Assembly: GCF_030506305.1 (NCBI RefSeq)
Contig: NZ_CP119421.1
Span: forward strand, 3,674,501-3,738,500
Length of the DNA stretch: 64,000 bases
Direction of reading: 5' to 3'
Source: Porifericola rhodea
GTDB taxonomy: Bacteria; Bacteroidota; Bacteroidia; Cytophagales; Cyclobacteriaceae
Shown piece after piece: positions 17,787 through 25,025 of the stretch (position 1 is its first letter; every line of letters begins with the position of its first letter). A program made the position numbers and the translations under genes. Under the pieces are notes generated by a model. That model was given only the letters and a program-made list of their open reading frames with translations. It searched no databases and had not been told where the DNA came from.

Positions 17787-18440
17787 CTAGACTTTGCTTC
17801 TTACCGTAATGCCCATCCCCTCCAGCAGCTGATCGTTTTCTTCCAGCGCCAGGCGCGCCACCTTACGAAAACGTCTGGTCCACTCTTCCAACTCTTTAAA
17901 AGCAATGTTGCGCGCCTGCGTAGCCAGCTGCGCCTCACCCTGCGAGCTTTTGAAGTTTCGGCGGCTGTCGGCTACCGCCTCCTGCATCGCCTGTGCCTGC
18001 GCCAGCTCCTCGGCACTTACTGCCATAGCCTCATAGACTTGGGGTAGCTGTAGCAGCTCCGTATAGAAGTAACGCGACTGCTCCATCCAGGCCGCCATAT
18101 TACGCTTGCGGGGCACCTCCAGTTGCAGGCGCTTTTGCAGGCCACTCTCATTGCGGCAGGCCAGCTTGGCCAGCTGATAATGATAGCTGTACAAATCCCA
18201 GGCCTCTGCCTGATCTTTCTTGTACTGGTCTGAAGCTCCCAGCTGCTTACCGTACTTAGAGGTTTTGTCGGACTGAAGCGCAACCGCCCTGTCCAGTAGC
18301 TTCTGAGCATTTCGGATGTCCTTCTCCGAATAGCGGTACTTAGCTACCTCCTGTAGTACCAGGGGCTGATGAAGCGCGCCCTGAATCAACAGCCTCGCAT
18401 CTTCCAGAATCTGCGCGATTCCCTTTTTTGATTTAATCAT
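17787..18440 (-). CDS. Hypothetical all-helical protein
   Basis: Protein of 217 aa that I do not recognise. It is almost entirely alpha-helical, rich in Glu, Arg, Gln and Ala, and has no signal peptide or membrane segment. Heptad-like stretches (AEELAQAQAMQEAVADSR and ARNIAFKELEEWTRRFRKVA) suggest a cytosolic coiled-coil or helical-bundle protein. The coding strand is strongly supported by codon use and by GC content higher than in the surrounding region. It is transcribed towards the cupin gene (tail to tail). Confidence 0.65.
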   Translation of the reverse strand: MIKSKKGIAQILEDARLLIQGALHQPLVLQEVAKYRYSEKDIRNAQKLLDRAVALQSDKTSKYGKQLGASDQYKKDQAEAWDLYSYHYQLAKLACRNESGLQKRLQLEVPRKRNMAAWMEQSRYFYTELLQLPQVYEAMAVSAEELAQAQAMQEAVADSRRNFKSSQGEAQLATQARNIAFKELEEWTRRFRKVARLALEENDQLLEGMGITVRSKV

Positions 18441-18569
18441 ATTTTAGAATTAAAATGAAGCCGTTAAAGTCATAAATAACTAGGTATTTATCTTAAATTT
18501 TGCTGAGTAAATATTACATGATTTAGAAAATACTCAAGTATTAAATTGGGTTAACCGCTGAGAGAGTTG

Positions 18570-18821
18570 TCGGACTGCCTGTATAGTGCTTTTTAAGGAC
18601 TGCGACGCTTGTCGGAATAGCAGAAAGGCGCTGCGAAGGCGTTCCGCACCTTATCGGAATGGGCAAACACCGCTGTTTGTGCATGCCGACGCTTGTCGGA
18701 GAGGGCAAACAGCGCTTTTGATGTACTAAGCATGTAATCGGAAAGGACAAAATGCAACGTTTGTCCTGTCCGCAAGTAATCGGAAAGGTGCAAATCGGAG
18801 GTTTTGCCGCTAAAAATGAAG
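18570..18821. repeat. Tandem array with exact 42-bp phase, six degenerate units
   Basis: The pentamer TCGGA recurs at 18570, 18612, 18654, 18696, 18738 and 18780, always 42 bp apart. Units share a core (GGGCAAACA ... TGTTTGTGC in unit 3, GGACAAA ... TTTGTCC in unit 5) that forms a short internal hairpin. The arms vary between units while pairing is kept in several. Because 42 is a multiple of 3, the minus strand shows a spurious frame with SDK/SDY every 14 residues. Units 5 and 6 recur inside the direct duplication at 20171. Confidence 0.75.
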
Positions 18822-19115
18822 GTGACAGCCTGAAATTACACCCTTCTTACAGGCCGAAAAAGGGCGGTATGTAAAAAAACGCCCTCAGCTGAAAATGACA
18901 TATTGACAATATATAAGTGTTTTGCGAAAAAAAATGTATATTCATGCACGCAACCTACATAAACCCCCGTGAAGAATCATGAGTAGTTATGAAACAGCAC
19001 ATATATCTAGATGAGAAAGATGTTCAGCCTATGAGTTAAGAAGTGTAGACTACTTTTTGGGAAAGTGAGGGGGGAGGTTATGAGTTGTGTTTATTTAGAT
19101 GTTGTGCGTCATTTA
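18742..19115. repeat. Direct repeat DR1, copy 1 (~374 bp)
   Basis: This segment is nearly identical to 20171-20547. Both copies run from AAAGGACAAAATGCA through a hairpin around GGGCG/CGCCC, a long AT-rich stretch and GGGGGGAGGTTATGAGTTG to TTTATTTAGATGTTGT, where similarity ends at the cassette boundary. Copy 1 flanks the protease gene at 19221 on the left and copy 2 lies to its right. Confidence 0.85.
19101..19110 (+). repeat. R' box opening cassette-like unit 2
   Basis: GTTGTGCGTC (19101-19110) begins unit 2 immediately after the DR1 arm TTTATTTAGAT. Its complement AACGCACAAC recurs at 19916-19925 after the ORF of the same unit. Confidence 0.65.
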
Positions 19116-19220
19116 AGATAGAATTAACTGATTACTACAAAAGGTTTTAACCAATCTTTAATTTAATTCAAATCGCAACAGTTTGTGAGGAGATAATTGG
19201 GATATTAAAAAGAAACTTCT

Positions 19221-19880
19221 ATGATTACATCTAATATACTTCAGCGTGTTTTTTTTGTTAAGTACGAAAAATATAAAGGAACAGCATTTACTTATGAAAG
19301 AGATAAAACTCAATACCTAGTATCTGTGTCCCATACTTTTCCTTATTTAAATAATGAGCAGGAAATAACATACTCTATCTTTCAAAATAATAAATGGACA
19401 GAATTAAAAGGAACGATATATAAACATCCTTCTCCAAATGCGGATGTAGTAATGATTAGTCTTTCGTCTTATATTTCACCTTTACATCCAATAGAATATA
19501 GTGTTAAAGGTTTATCCTTATCCGGTGATGCTTATTTTCTTGGATTTCCATATGGGAAATATATGGAGGACTATAATAATCTCAATAATGGATACCCACT
19601 TCCATTTGTTAAAAGAGCTTTAATCTCAACACTTGATGTTAAAAAGGAAGATATTCCTGTAATTTATTTAGATGGAATGAATAATCCAGGATTTTCAGGA
19701 GGACCTTGTGTTTTTAAAAAGCCAAACTCAAATGATTTGGTTGTTTTTGGTGTCATAAAAGGTTATATGCCCAATATAGTTAAAGTTAATTCGCCATTTG
19801 GGGAATTTGAGTATACTGAAAACTCTGGCATCATAGAAGTTCATTCAATCAATTTACTTAACGGAATAAAAGTTAAGTAA
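19221..19880 (+). CDS. Trypsin-like peptidase, stand-alone
   Basis: Predicted serine peptidase of 219 aa consisting of little more than a chymotrypsin-fold domain. Candidate triad residues are His38 (LVSVSHTF), Asp75 (NADVVMISL) and Ser159 (NPGFSGGPC). There is no signal peptide, so it is probably cytosolic. The gene is much AT-richer than those outside the region, which suggests transfer. It is the single ORF of cassette-like unit 2, flanked by matching boxes at 19101 and 19917. Stand-alone trypsin-like domains are common in bacterial conflict systems, but no partner gene is attached here. Confidence 0.75.
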   Translation: MITSNILQRVFFVKYEKYKGTAFTYERDKTQYLVSVSHTFPYLNNEQEITYSIFQNNKWTELKGTIYKHPSPNADVVMISLSSYISPLHPIEYSVKGLSLSGDAYFLGFPYGKYMEDYNNLNNGYPLPFVKRALISTLDVKKEDIPVIYLDGMNNPGFSGGPCVFKKPNSNDLVVFGVIKGYMPNIVKVNSPFGEFEYTENSGIIEVHSINLLNGIKVK

Positions 19881-19916
19881 ATTTCTTCCGATGATGCACT
19901 AATAAATTAAAAACGA

Positions 19917-20080
19917 ACGCACAACATTGTGTATAAAATATGCCTGGTTGATGTGCAGAAGTCAAATGCAGTGCTTCTAAGTCCCGCACTTTTTATTATT
20001 TTTAAAGGCGTGCGGGGGTCGGTGTAGGTGGATAGTGAAGCACTTCTAAACCCGGTACATTTTATACACTAACCGTTCCA
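19917..20080 (+). repeat. attC-like long hairpin after unit 2
   Basis: The R'' box ACGCACAAC (19917-19925) opens a nested imperfect palindrome. The outer arm TTGTGTATAAAATATGCC (19927-19944) pairs with GGTACATTTTATACACTAA (20054-20072). Inside it AGTGCTTC pairs with GAAGCACT, and in the centre CCCGCAC pairs with GTGCGGG. The site ends with GTTCCA (20075-20080) as R' box. The size (~165 bp) and layered stem with mismatches fit a large attC site. Confidence 0.7.
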
Positions 20081-20085
20081 GCCAT

Positions 20086-20172
20086 ATGGAAAATACAGAC
20101 TTCGAAATTTTTCAATATCCAATTTATTGGTTCGGAAATTCAGAAAGAATAAAATCTCCGCTGACCTTATAA
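20086..20172 (+). pseudogene. 5' remnant of a cassette ORF cut by direct repeat DR1 copy 2
   Basis: An ATG eleven bases after the GTTCCA box opens a frame of 28 codons (MENTDFEIFQYPIYWFGNSE...) with coding-like composition. It meets a stop exactly where the DR1 copy 2 sequence begins (20171). It looks like the start of a cassette gene whose remainder was replaced by the repeat. The family is not recognisable. Confidence 0.5.
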
Positions 20173-20547
20173 AGGACAAAATGCAGCGTTTGTCCTGTCC
20201 GCAAGTAATCGGAAAGGTGCAAATCGGAGAATTTGCCGTAAAAGATGAAGGCGGCAGCCTGAAATTACACCCTTCTTACAGGCCGAAAAAGGGCAGTATG
20301 CAAAAAAACGCCTTCAGCTGAAAATGACATATTGACAATATATAAGTGTTTTGCGAAAAAAAGTGTATATTCATGCACGCAACATACATATACCCCCGTG
20401 AAGAATCATGAGTAGTTATGAAACATCACACATATATCTAGTTGGGAAAGATGTTCAGCCTATGAGTTAAGAAGTGTAGACTACTTTTTGGGAAAGTGAG
20501 GGGGGAGGTTATGAGTTGTGTTTATTTAGATGTTGTAGAGCATTTAA
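20171..20547. repeat. Direct repeat DR1, copy 2 (~377 bp)
   Basis: This is the second copy of the segment at 18742-19115, differing by scattered substitutions and a few single-base indels. It ends in the same TTTATTTAGATGTTGT arm, after which the next unit (GTTGTAGAGC at 20532) begins. The frame at 20127-20321 lies mostly in this repeat and is not considered a gene. Confidence 0.85.
20532..20541 (+). repeat. R' box opening cassette-like unit 3
   Basis: GTTGTAGAGC (20532-20541) has its perfect 10-base reverse complement, GCTCTACAAC, at 21098-21107 just after the ORF of the same unit. Confidence 0.72.
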
Positions 20548-20556
20548 AAATCAACA

Positions 20557-21093
20557 ATGAAATACACGATTCTGCTGTTATTTATGACTTTACTCCTATG
20601 GAGTTGCACATCGGACAACTTCTATGAGACAGAACGATATTTTGAAACTGACAAAGAATCGTATGAAGTTGGCGATGAATTTAAACTGACCGTTTTTATC
20701 GTTCCTGAAAAAGAAGAAAAACAAATCCGACTGTATGACAACTACAAGAATTTACAAATATCATTCGCGTTAATGAATAGTGAGAAAGGAATTCATAATG
20801 GTAGTTGGACTAAACGCTCAAATAAATTTTTAAATGACACATCAATAACAGAATTGAAAATCACAAAAGAAGATCCATTCGAGAAGACCTTCACAGGTAG
20901 AATTTCAGAAGCGGACACCGAAATTGTCATTGAAATTCCTGAATTGAATTTTAGAGATGGACTTCCAAAATCTGACTTCGACAACAATACAAGAGTCAGA
21001 ATTCATGGGCGCTGCGACCCTATTGACCCTGAAATGGGAGCTTCCCTTGAAGAGTTCATAGAAGTTAAAGACATTAAAATAGAAACAGAATAA
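20557..21093 (+). CDS. Hypothetical lipoprotein
   Basis: Protein of 178 aa with a lipoprotein signal (LLFMTLLLWSC, Cys17) followed by a Thr/Glu/Asp-rich beta-strand-rich domain. The segment YFETDKESYEVGDEFKLTVF resembles an immunoglobulin-like or intermediate-filament-tail-type beta-sandwich start seen in Bacteroidota surface lipoproteins. No enzymatic motif is present. It is the only ORF of unit 3: it starts 25 bp after the R' box, and its stop is 4 bp before the R'' box, the tight packing expected of a cassette. Confidence 0.75.
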   Translation: MKYTILLLFMTLLLWSCTSDNFYETERYFETDKESYEVGDEFKLTVFIVPEKEEKQIRLYDNYKNLQISFALMNSEKGIHNGSWTKRSNKFLNDTSITELKITKEDPFEKTFTGRISEADTEIVIEIPELNFRDGLPKSDFDNNTRVRIHGRCDPIDPEMGASLEEFIEVKDIKIETE

Positions 21094-21097
21094 AAAC

Positions 21098-21232
21098 GCT
21101 CTACAACATCGGCTATAGCAAATGCGGGCTGACTGCTTAAAAATGAATAAATTACAACAAAATAACATTCGGTCTGGCGGACAAGAAAGCGGTTTCAAAA
21201 TCCCGCACTTGCCATAGCCAGGGCCGTTATGC
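21098..21232 (+). repeat. attC-like site after unit 3
   Basis: The R'' box GCTCTACAAC (21098-21107) is followed by the arm CGGCTATAGCAAATGCGGG (21110-21128). This pairs with CCCGCACTTGCCATAGCC (21202-21219) at about 15 of 18 positions. The site ends GGGCCGTTATGC, with the R' box at 21226-21232. Length is about 135 bp. This is the clearest attC-like hairpin in the window. Confidence 0.78.
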
Positions 21233-21242
21233 TTAACTGAAT

Positions 21243-22199
21243 ATGACAAATAGAATAGTACTTTCTTCGGATCATGTAGACAGCCATGGTGATGTCATGA
21301 CCAAAGCGGCTCTTGAATCAGTAGCAAAAATCATTAATGGTGATAGAAAGGTGCGTTGTACAGTTGATCATAAAAGAGATCTTCCCTCATGGGGTAAACT
21401 TATAAATGCAAGAGTTGAAGAGATTGATGGACATTACTATCTGACTGCTGAACAAATTGAATATGATATTTATGAGGATGTAGATTGGAACAAGGACTTG
21501 ATTAAAGCAAGTTGCTCTCATAATGAACAACCTTTTAATGACCCTGACTTTGACATCCCTGCTTCACTTGAACTTAGTGCTGATCCACAGAATTTTAGAA
21601 ACTACTCTGAATTTAGAAATTATTTCAACTTTATAAAAAGCAGTGATGTAGATATTAAAACCCAAGAATTTGGAAGAAAAGCTTTAATAAATGATCCTGA
21701 AGTTGTTTTACGAATAGCGGAGTATTACTTCATTTATAAGCTTTTAAAGCCAACTATTGACAAAACTACCAAAAAAATAAGCGATAAAATATCAGATAAT
21801 CTAACTGAAGATACAGTCAAGCTCTATGACTTTATTAAAAAGTCTATTAAGAAGTTCATGTTAAAGGCCATCCCTAAAAATAGGCCTATCAATTATGTGA
21901 TTAAATTACCAGGAAATCCTGAAATAGAACTCTTTGCAAATATAACTGATGCAGAAAAACTTATTGGTGCTCTTAAACCCAGTAAATTGAAGAAAGTAAG
22001 AGATGAAATTGACCAAATCAGTGAAAATGTTCTATTTGAAAAAATTCAATTCACATTAACCGAAAAAGGAAAGTGGAAATTTAACTTTCTTCAAACTGAC
22101 AAGGGTGAAACAATAGGAAGAAAGACTTCATTTAAAAAAAGGGATCATCTTCTTGAACTGGTTAAAAAGAAAGAGAAAAATAAGCATAACAATGCATAA
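21243..22199 (+). CDS. Hypothetical protein with prohead-protease-like N-terminus
   Basis: Protein of 318 aa, AT-rich gene. The first ~110 residues (SSDHVDSHGDVMTKAALES, CTVDHKRDLPSWGKL, IDGHYYLTAEQIEYD) resemble the fold and spacing of phage prohead proteases or phage late-control modules. The rest is Lys-rich and helical with a mid-protein segment YYFIYKLLKPTIDKTTKKIS. The similarity is read by eye and is weak, so the function stays open. It is the ORF of unit 4: its R' box overlaps the end of the previous attC-like site, and the R'' box AAGCATAAC lies inside its last codons. Confidence 0.6.
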   Translation: MTNRIVLSSDHVDSHGDVMTKAALESVAKIINGDRKVRCTVDHKRDLPSWGKLINARVEEIDGHYYLTAEQIEYDIYEDVDWNKDLIKASCSHNEQPFNDPDFDIPASLELSADPQNFRNYSEFRNYFNFIKSSDVDIKTQEFGRKALINDPEVVLRIAEYYFIYKLLKPTIDKTTKKISDKISDNLTEDTVKLYDFIKKSIKKFMLKAIPKNRPINYVIKLPGNPEIELFANITDAEKLIGALKPSKLKKVRDEIDQISENVLFEKIQFTLTEKGKWKFNFLQTDKGETIGRKTSFKKRDHLLELVKKKEKNKHNNA

Positions 22200-22399
22200 A
22201 AGCCATAGTCTCACAAAGTCCACCACATCCCAAACTACAGCTCTTATGCGGAGCGTTCGCATATTACATAGCCCGGTTAAGCCTACACATGCAAAAATTT
22301 AGCGAAACAGAGCGGAGGAGGTGGCTTTATATAATCTGATCTAGGTATATATTCAGTAAAAATGTTAGCTTAGTACTAGTGTTTGTTTGGGTGTTAGAC
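22182..22399 (+). repeat. Extended attC-like site after unit 4, containing a GNAT remnant
   Basis: The R'' box AAGCATAAC (22182-22190) is the exact complement of the unit 4 R' box GTTATGCTT (21226-21234). The right arm TTAGCTTAGTACTAGTG...GTTAGAC ends at 22399. Between the arms lies the truncated start of a GNAT-like gene (22289-22339). The right-arm sequence recurs at 24301, 25470, 26284 and 28806. Confidence 0.6.
22289..22339 (+). pseudogene. Truncated copy of the GNAT gene start
   Basis: Sixteen codons (MQKFSETERRRWLYII) align base by base with the first codons of the intact GNAT gene at 25026, including the upstream CCTACAC. The copy stops where the GNAT body has been removed, at GATCTAGGTATATATTC. 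This is the same junction as in the remnant at 26224, so both derive from one internally deleted version. Confidence 0.6.
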
Positions 22400-22423
22400 G
22401 CAAGTTGCACAAAACATAGTATT

Positions 22424-23266
22424 ATGGAAGTATTAGATAAGGTTTTAAGTGTTGACCCGAATTATATTATAATTGGGTTATTAGCTTTTTTCTTTACGTT
22501 AGAACAAATATTGGACAACCCTTTTTCTTTTAAAAAAAGAGGAGCGCATTTATTCCAAAACATTCTTTTTCAAATTGTATTCTTCGCTATTAATTTATTT
22601 TTTATTTCAGTTTTAATCTATTGTATTGAGTGGCTGAATTCTAAAGAAATTGGCCTCTTATTTTTGATTGAGCTTCCGTTTTGGGCAAAACTGATATTGA
22701 GTGTGGTACTTTTTGATTTTACTACATATTGGTTACACAGGGCATCACATAAGGTTCCACTTCTATGGAGATTACATAGAGTACACCATAGTGATACAAC
22801 AATGGACTCTTCAACAACTTTTAGATTTCATCCTATAGAACTTGCTATTGTATATCAAGCCGGAAATATAGTTGCGGCTGCAATATTTGGTTTAGATGTC
22901 ACTTCTTTAGCCCTGTATTATTTCATTGTTTATATCTTCTTCTTTTTAGAGCACTCAAACCTAAATTATCCTAACTGGTTAAATAACACATTAGGACTTG
23001 TGTTTGTAATGCCTGACCATCACAGAGTTCATCATCATCTAGAACAATTCTATACCGATTCAAATTTTGCAGATATTCTTATCATTTGGGATAGACTCTT
23101 TGGTACATTCAAGCTCATTCCTGTTAATCAAATGCATTATGGACTAATTGAATTTGAAGGAGAAAAAAGACAGTCTTTTATTTATCTGATGAAAAGTCCA
23201 TTTCTTAACGTTAAGAGAATAGAAACTGATAAATCAAAAGCCGAAATAAAAGAAATCAGCACCTAA
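22424..23266 (+). CDS. Sterol desaturase / fatty acid hydroxylase superfamily protein
   Basis: Predicted di-iron membrane oxygenase of 280 aa acting on a lipid. Four to five hydrophobic helices are followed by or interleaved with the histidine boxes HRASH, HRVHH and PDHHRVHHH that bind the two iron atoms. The frame is open from 22379, but that start lies inside the upstream attC-like arm, so the ATG at 22424 (MEVLDKVLSV) is preferred. It is the single ORF of unit 5, after the GTTAGAC box at 22393. Substrates in this family range from sterols to carotenoids and ether lipids and cannot be told here. Confidence 0.85.
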   Translation: MEVLDKVLSVDPNYIIIGLLAFFFTLEQILDNPFSFKKRGAHLFQNILFQIVFFAINLFFISVLIYCIEWLNSKEIGLLFLIELPFWAKLILSVVLFDFTTYWLHRASHKVPLLWRLHRVHHSDTTMDSSTTFRFHPIELAIVYQAGNIVAAAIFGLDVTSLALYYFIVYIFFFLEHSNLNYPNWLNNTLGLVFVMPDHHRVHHHLEQFYTDSNFADILIIWDRLFGTFKLIPVNQMHYGLIEFEGEKRQSFIYLMKSPFLNVKRIETDKSKAEIKEIST

Positions 23267-23330
23267 GGATGTATATAAAAGCATAGCCGCTTATCGGCAG
23301 GCTAGGCTTCATATACCAGGCCTTAGCAAC
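23259..23330 (+). repeat. Compact attC-like hairpin after unit 5
   Basis: The arm CCTAAGGATGTATATAAAAG...GCC (23262-23288) pairs imperfectly with GGCTAGGCTTCATATACCAG...AGC (23300-23327) around an 11-base loop. The stop codon of the preceding ORF lies in the left arm. The R' position reads CCTTAGC instead of GTTAGC, so the box is decayed or shifted. Total length is about 72 bp, the size of ordinary attC sites. Confidence 0.6.
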
Positions 23331-23339
23331 TATAAAAGC

Positions 23340-24038
23340 ATGAAGGTGAAGTACTGCTTAATTATCCTGATCTTAACTGCAATATGTAATAGTCTTTTTG
23401 CTCAGAATCAGGAAATACAAGTTGGTTTCGGATTACATCATATAAACTATAATGAAAACGCTTACTTCAACGACTCTATAACATTTAAAGGTAATGCTAT
23501 TGCCAACCCCGGCCTTTGTTTGACAATGAGGTATCAGCAGCAAATTAGTTATCGACTGGATGTACAAGTTGGCCTTGTTTTGATGAAGTCATTGTATGGA
23601 TATGGTGCTGGTTACTTTGTACCGGAAGTAAATACATATATGTTAAGAAGTGGTTACACCTCAAATCTCAATGTGATATTTCCCTTTGACCTGAAGCTAA
23701 ACCTGAGCAAAAATTTTTACATCAAAGCAGGTTTGCCACTTTCTATAAATTTTGAGACTAAAAGGAGGGCTAATTATTCTATTAATGAATGGGATGATAA
23801 ACCATATCTTTATGAAATATTTGATCAGCAAAAAGATAGTTACAAGAGGATCATATTTAATTATGGTATAGGCGGTGGTGTCAACATCTGGAGATTAAAC
23901 TTAGAACTTTACCTGCAAAACTCTTTAAGTTCAATTAGTAAAGAAGTAGTTTTTGGTAATGATGCTGCGGGTCTTTACAATGGTATTGAAACTGTACTAG
24001 TAACAGCTTCATACCGATTGAAAGCCCAAAAAGACTAA
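23340..24038 (+). CDS. Outer membrane beta-barrel protein (porin-family-like)
   Basis: Protein of 232 aa with a cleaved signal peptide (LTAICNSLFAQ). Alternating amphipathic strands follow, ending in an aromatic/charged terminal strand (TVLVTASYRLKAQKD), the pattern of small outer-membrane beta-barrels common in Bacteroidota (PorT / OprF-N-like fold). No ligand motif is evident. It directly follows the compact attC-like hairpin, with the start codon 10 bp after it, so it would be another cassette gene. No clear R'' box was found after it. Confidence 0.75.
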   Translation: MKVKYCLIILILTAICNSLFAQNQEIQVGFGLHHINYNENAYFNDSITFKGNAIANPGLCLTMRYQQQISYRLDVQVGLVLMKSLYGYGAGYFVPEVNTYMLRSGYTSNLNVIFPFDLKLNLSKNFYIKAGLPLSINFETKRRANYSINEWDDKPYLYEIFDQQKDSYKRIIFNYGIGGGVNIWRLNLELYLQNSLSSISKEVVFGNDAAGLYNGIETVLVTASYRLKAQKD

Positions 24039-24393
24039 TACATGGGTTAAGCCTGTTCAGTCTGGCAGCAGAGCCTGAGCCAGCATCTGTACTGTTCTTT
24101 GTAGTGCATTCTCCACATCAAGCATCTTATTAGAATTCTTAGGCTAAGGCCGCAAACCGGATTATGAGATCTGAAGGTAAAGTGGCGCATAGTAAATATC
24201 ATGTACTTTAACGGACCTTAGTTAAAACTTAGAATGAGCACCGAAAGAAGCAGTTTGAAATTAGTAATCTTGTCAGGCATTTTGGGGTCCTGAACACAGT
24301 GCTAGTGTCAAATTGTTCCTTTGATGTAGCTATATATTCAGTATAATGTTAGCTTAGTACTAGTGTTTATTTGGATGTTAGCAACTGTAAAAA
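24039..24393. other. Intergenic with right attC-type arm
   Basis: There is no gene. The last 90 bases (24301-24385) are the repeated right arm beginning GCTAGTGTCAAATTGTTCC and ending GGATGTTAGCAAC. The preceding part shows no recognisable structure. Confidence 0.5.
24301..24385 (+). repeat. Type A right arm and R' box opening unit 6
   Basis: The arm GTGTCAAATTGTTCCTTTGA...TTAGCTTAGTACTAGTG ends with GTTAGCAAC (24377-24385). It is shared, with divergence, with 25470-25553 and 28806-28880, and in shorter form with 22340-22399 and 26284-26339. The TGCTAAC complement of its box lies at 24819-24825 within the ORF of the unit it opens. Confidence 0.65.
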
Positions 24394-24846
24394 ATGAAAT
24401 TAATATTGTCTGTAATTCTAATTAGTATATTCGCTGGGCTTGCCATACTTCATTTCTATTGGGCAGGTGGTGGGCAATTTGGATTTAATAACGTATTACC
24501 AGCAAATGAAGAAGGGGTTCCAGTACTTAGCCCAACAAAAACTGATAGTATACTAGTAGGAACATTATTGTTGTCATGTGGACTCTTCTATGTATTTTCA
24601 TTGAACTCACTTAGAAGTAAATTTTTTATTTCTTTAAGGAATATTGGACTTTGGGTTATTCCTATGGTTTTTGTTTTGAGAGCTTTGGGAGATTTTAAAT
24701 ATGTTGGCTTTTTTAAACAAATTAGATCAACTGAATTTGCTAGTTTAGATACAATATTTTACTCGCCCCTATGTATGTTAGTAGCTCTCATCGGATTTAT
24801 CTTATTAAAGATAAAAGGTGCTAACAAGCCCTATAATCAATACTAG
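24394..24846 (+). CDS. DUF3995 membrane protein
   Basis: Small membrane protein of 150 aa with four helices. Family features are the first-helix HFYWAGGGQFG, a loop with VLPANEEG, and the late segment LRALGDFKYVGFFK followed by the SPLC motif. These match DUF3995, a family of unknown function found scattered in many bacteria and often in mobile contexts. The gene is the ORF of unit 6; the R'' box TGCTAAC (24819-24825) falls inside its last codons. Confidence 0.82.
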   Translation: MKLILSVILISIFAGLAILHFYWAGGGQFGFNNVLPANEEGVPVLSPTKTDSILVGTLLLSCGLFYVFSLNSLRSKFFISLRNIGLWVIPMVFVLRALGDFKYVGFFKQIRSTEFASLDTIFYSPLCMLVALIGFILLKIKGANKPYNQY

Positions 24847-24850
24847 TTTT
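24819..24850 (+). repeat. Left arm of an extended attC-like site after unit 6
   Basis: TGCTAAC (24819-24825) complements the unit's own R' box. AATCAATACTAGT (24835-24847) is complementary at 11 of 13 positions to the repeated right arm segment ACTAGTGTTTATT. The matching right arm of this site lies about 690 bp further on (25470-25553), with a complete GNAT gene in between. Confidence 0.55.
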
Positions 24851-24951
24851 GACATTTAATCCAAAGCTATACTAAAGTAATGCCGCCCTATCTTTTGATT
24901 TGGCTTAGAATAGGAAAAGATAAAATGTTTTGGTTAAGTGCTTTCTCAGGA

Positions 24952-24969
24952 ATTACCTGATGAGGTAAT
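24952..24969. repeat. Small perfect hairpin upstream of the GNAT gene
   Basis: ATTACCT (24952-24958) and AGGTAAT (24963-24969) pair perfectly around GATG. There is no T-run. It may be a weak terminator for unit 6 or a structural part of the extended attC-like loop. Confidence 0.4.
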
Positions 24970-25025
24970 CCCGCACTACACATACACTAGAGCATACGTA
25001 TCACATAGTATAGCAAACCCTACAC

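Noticed and set aside
18593-18793. 66-aa minus-strand frame with SDK/SDY every 14 residues, possible repeat protein
   Set aside because: The periodicity is explained by the 42-bp DNA repeat (42 is 14 codons). There is no ribosome binding site, and the repeat continues outside the frame.
18570-18821. CRISPR array
   Set aside because: Units are contiguous with no unique spacers, they are degenerate, and no cas gene is present.
20127-20321. 64-aa plus-strand frame as a gene
   Set aside because: Most of it lies in the duplicated non-coding segment, and the other copy (18742) does not keep the frame.
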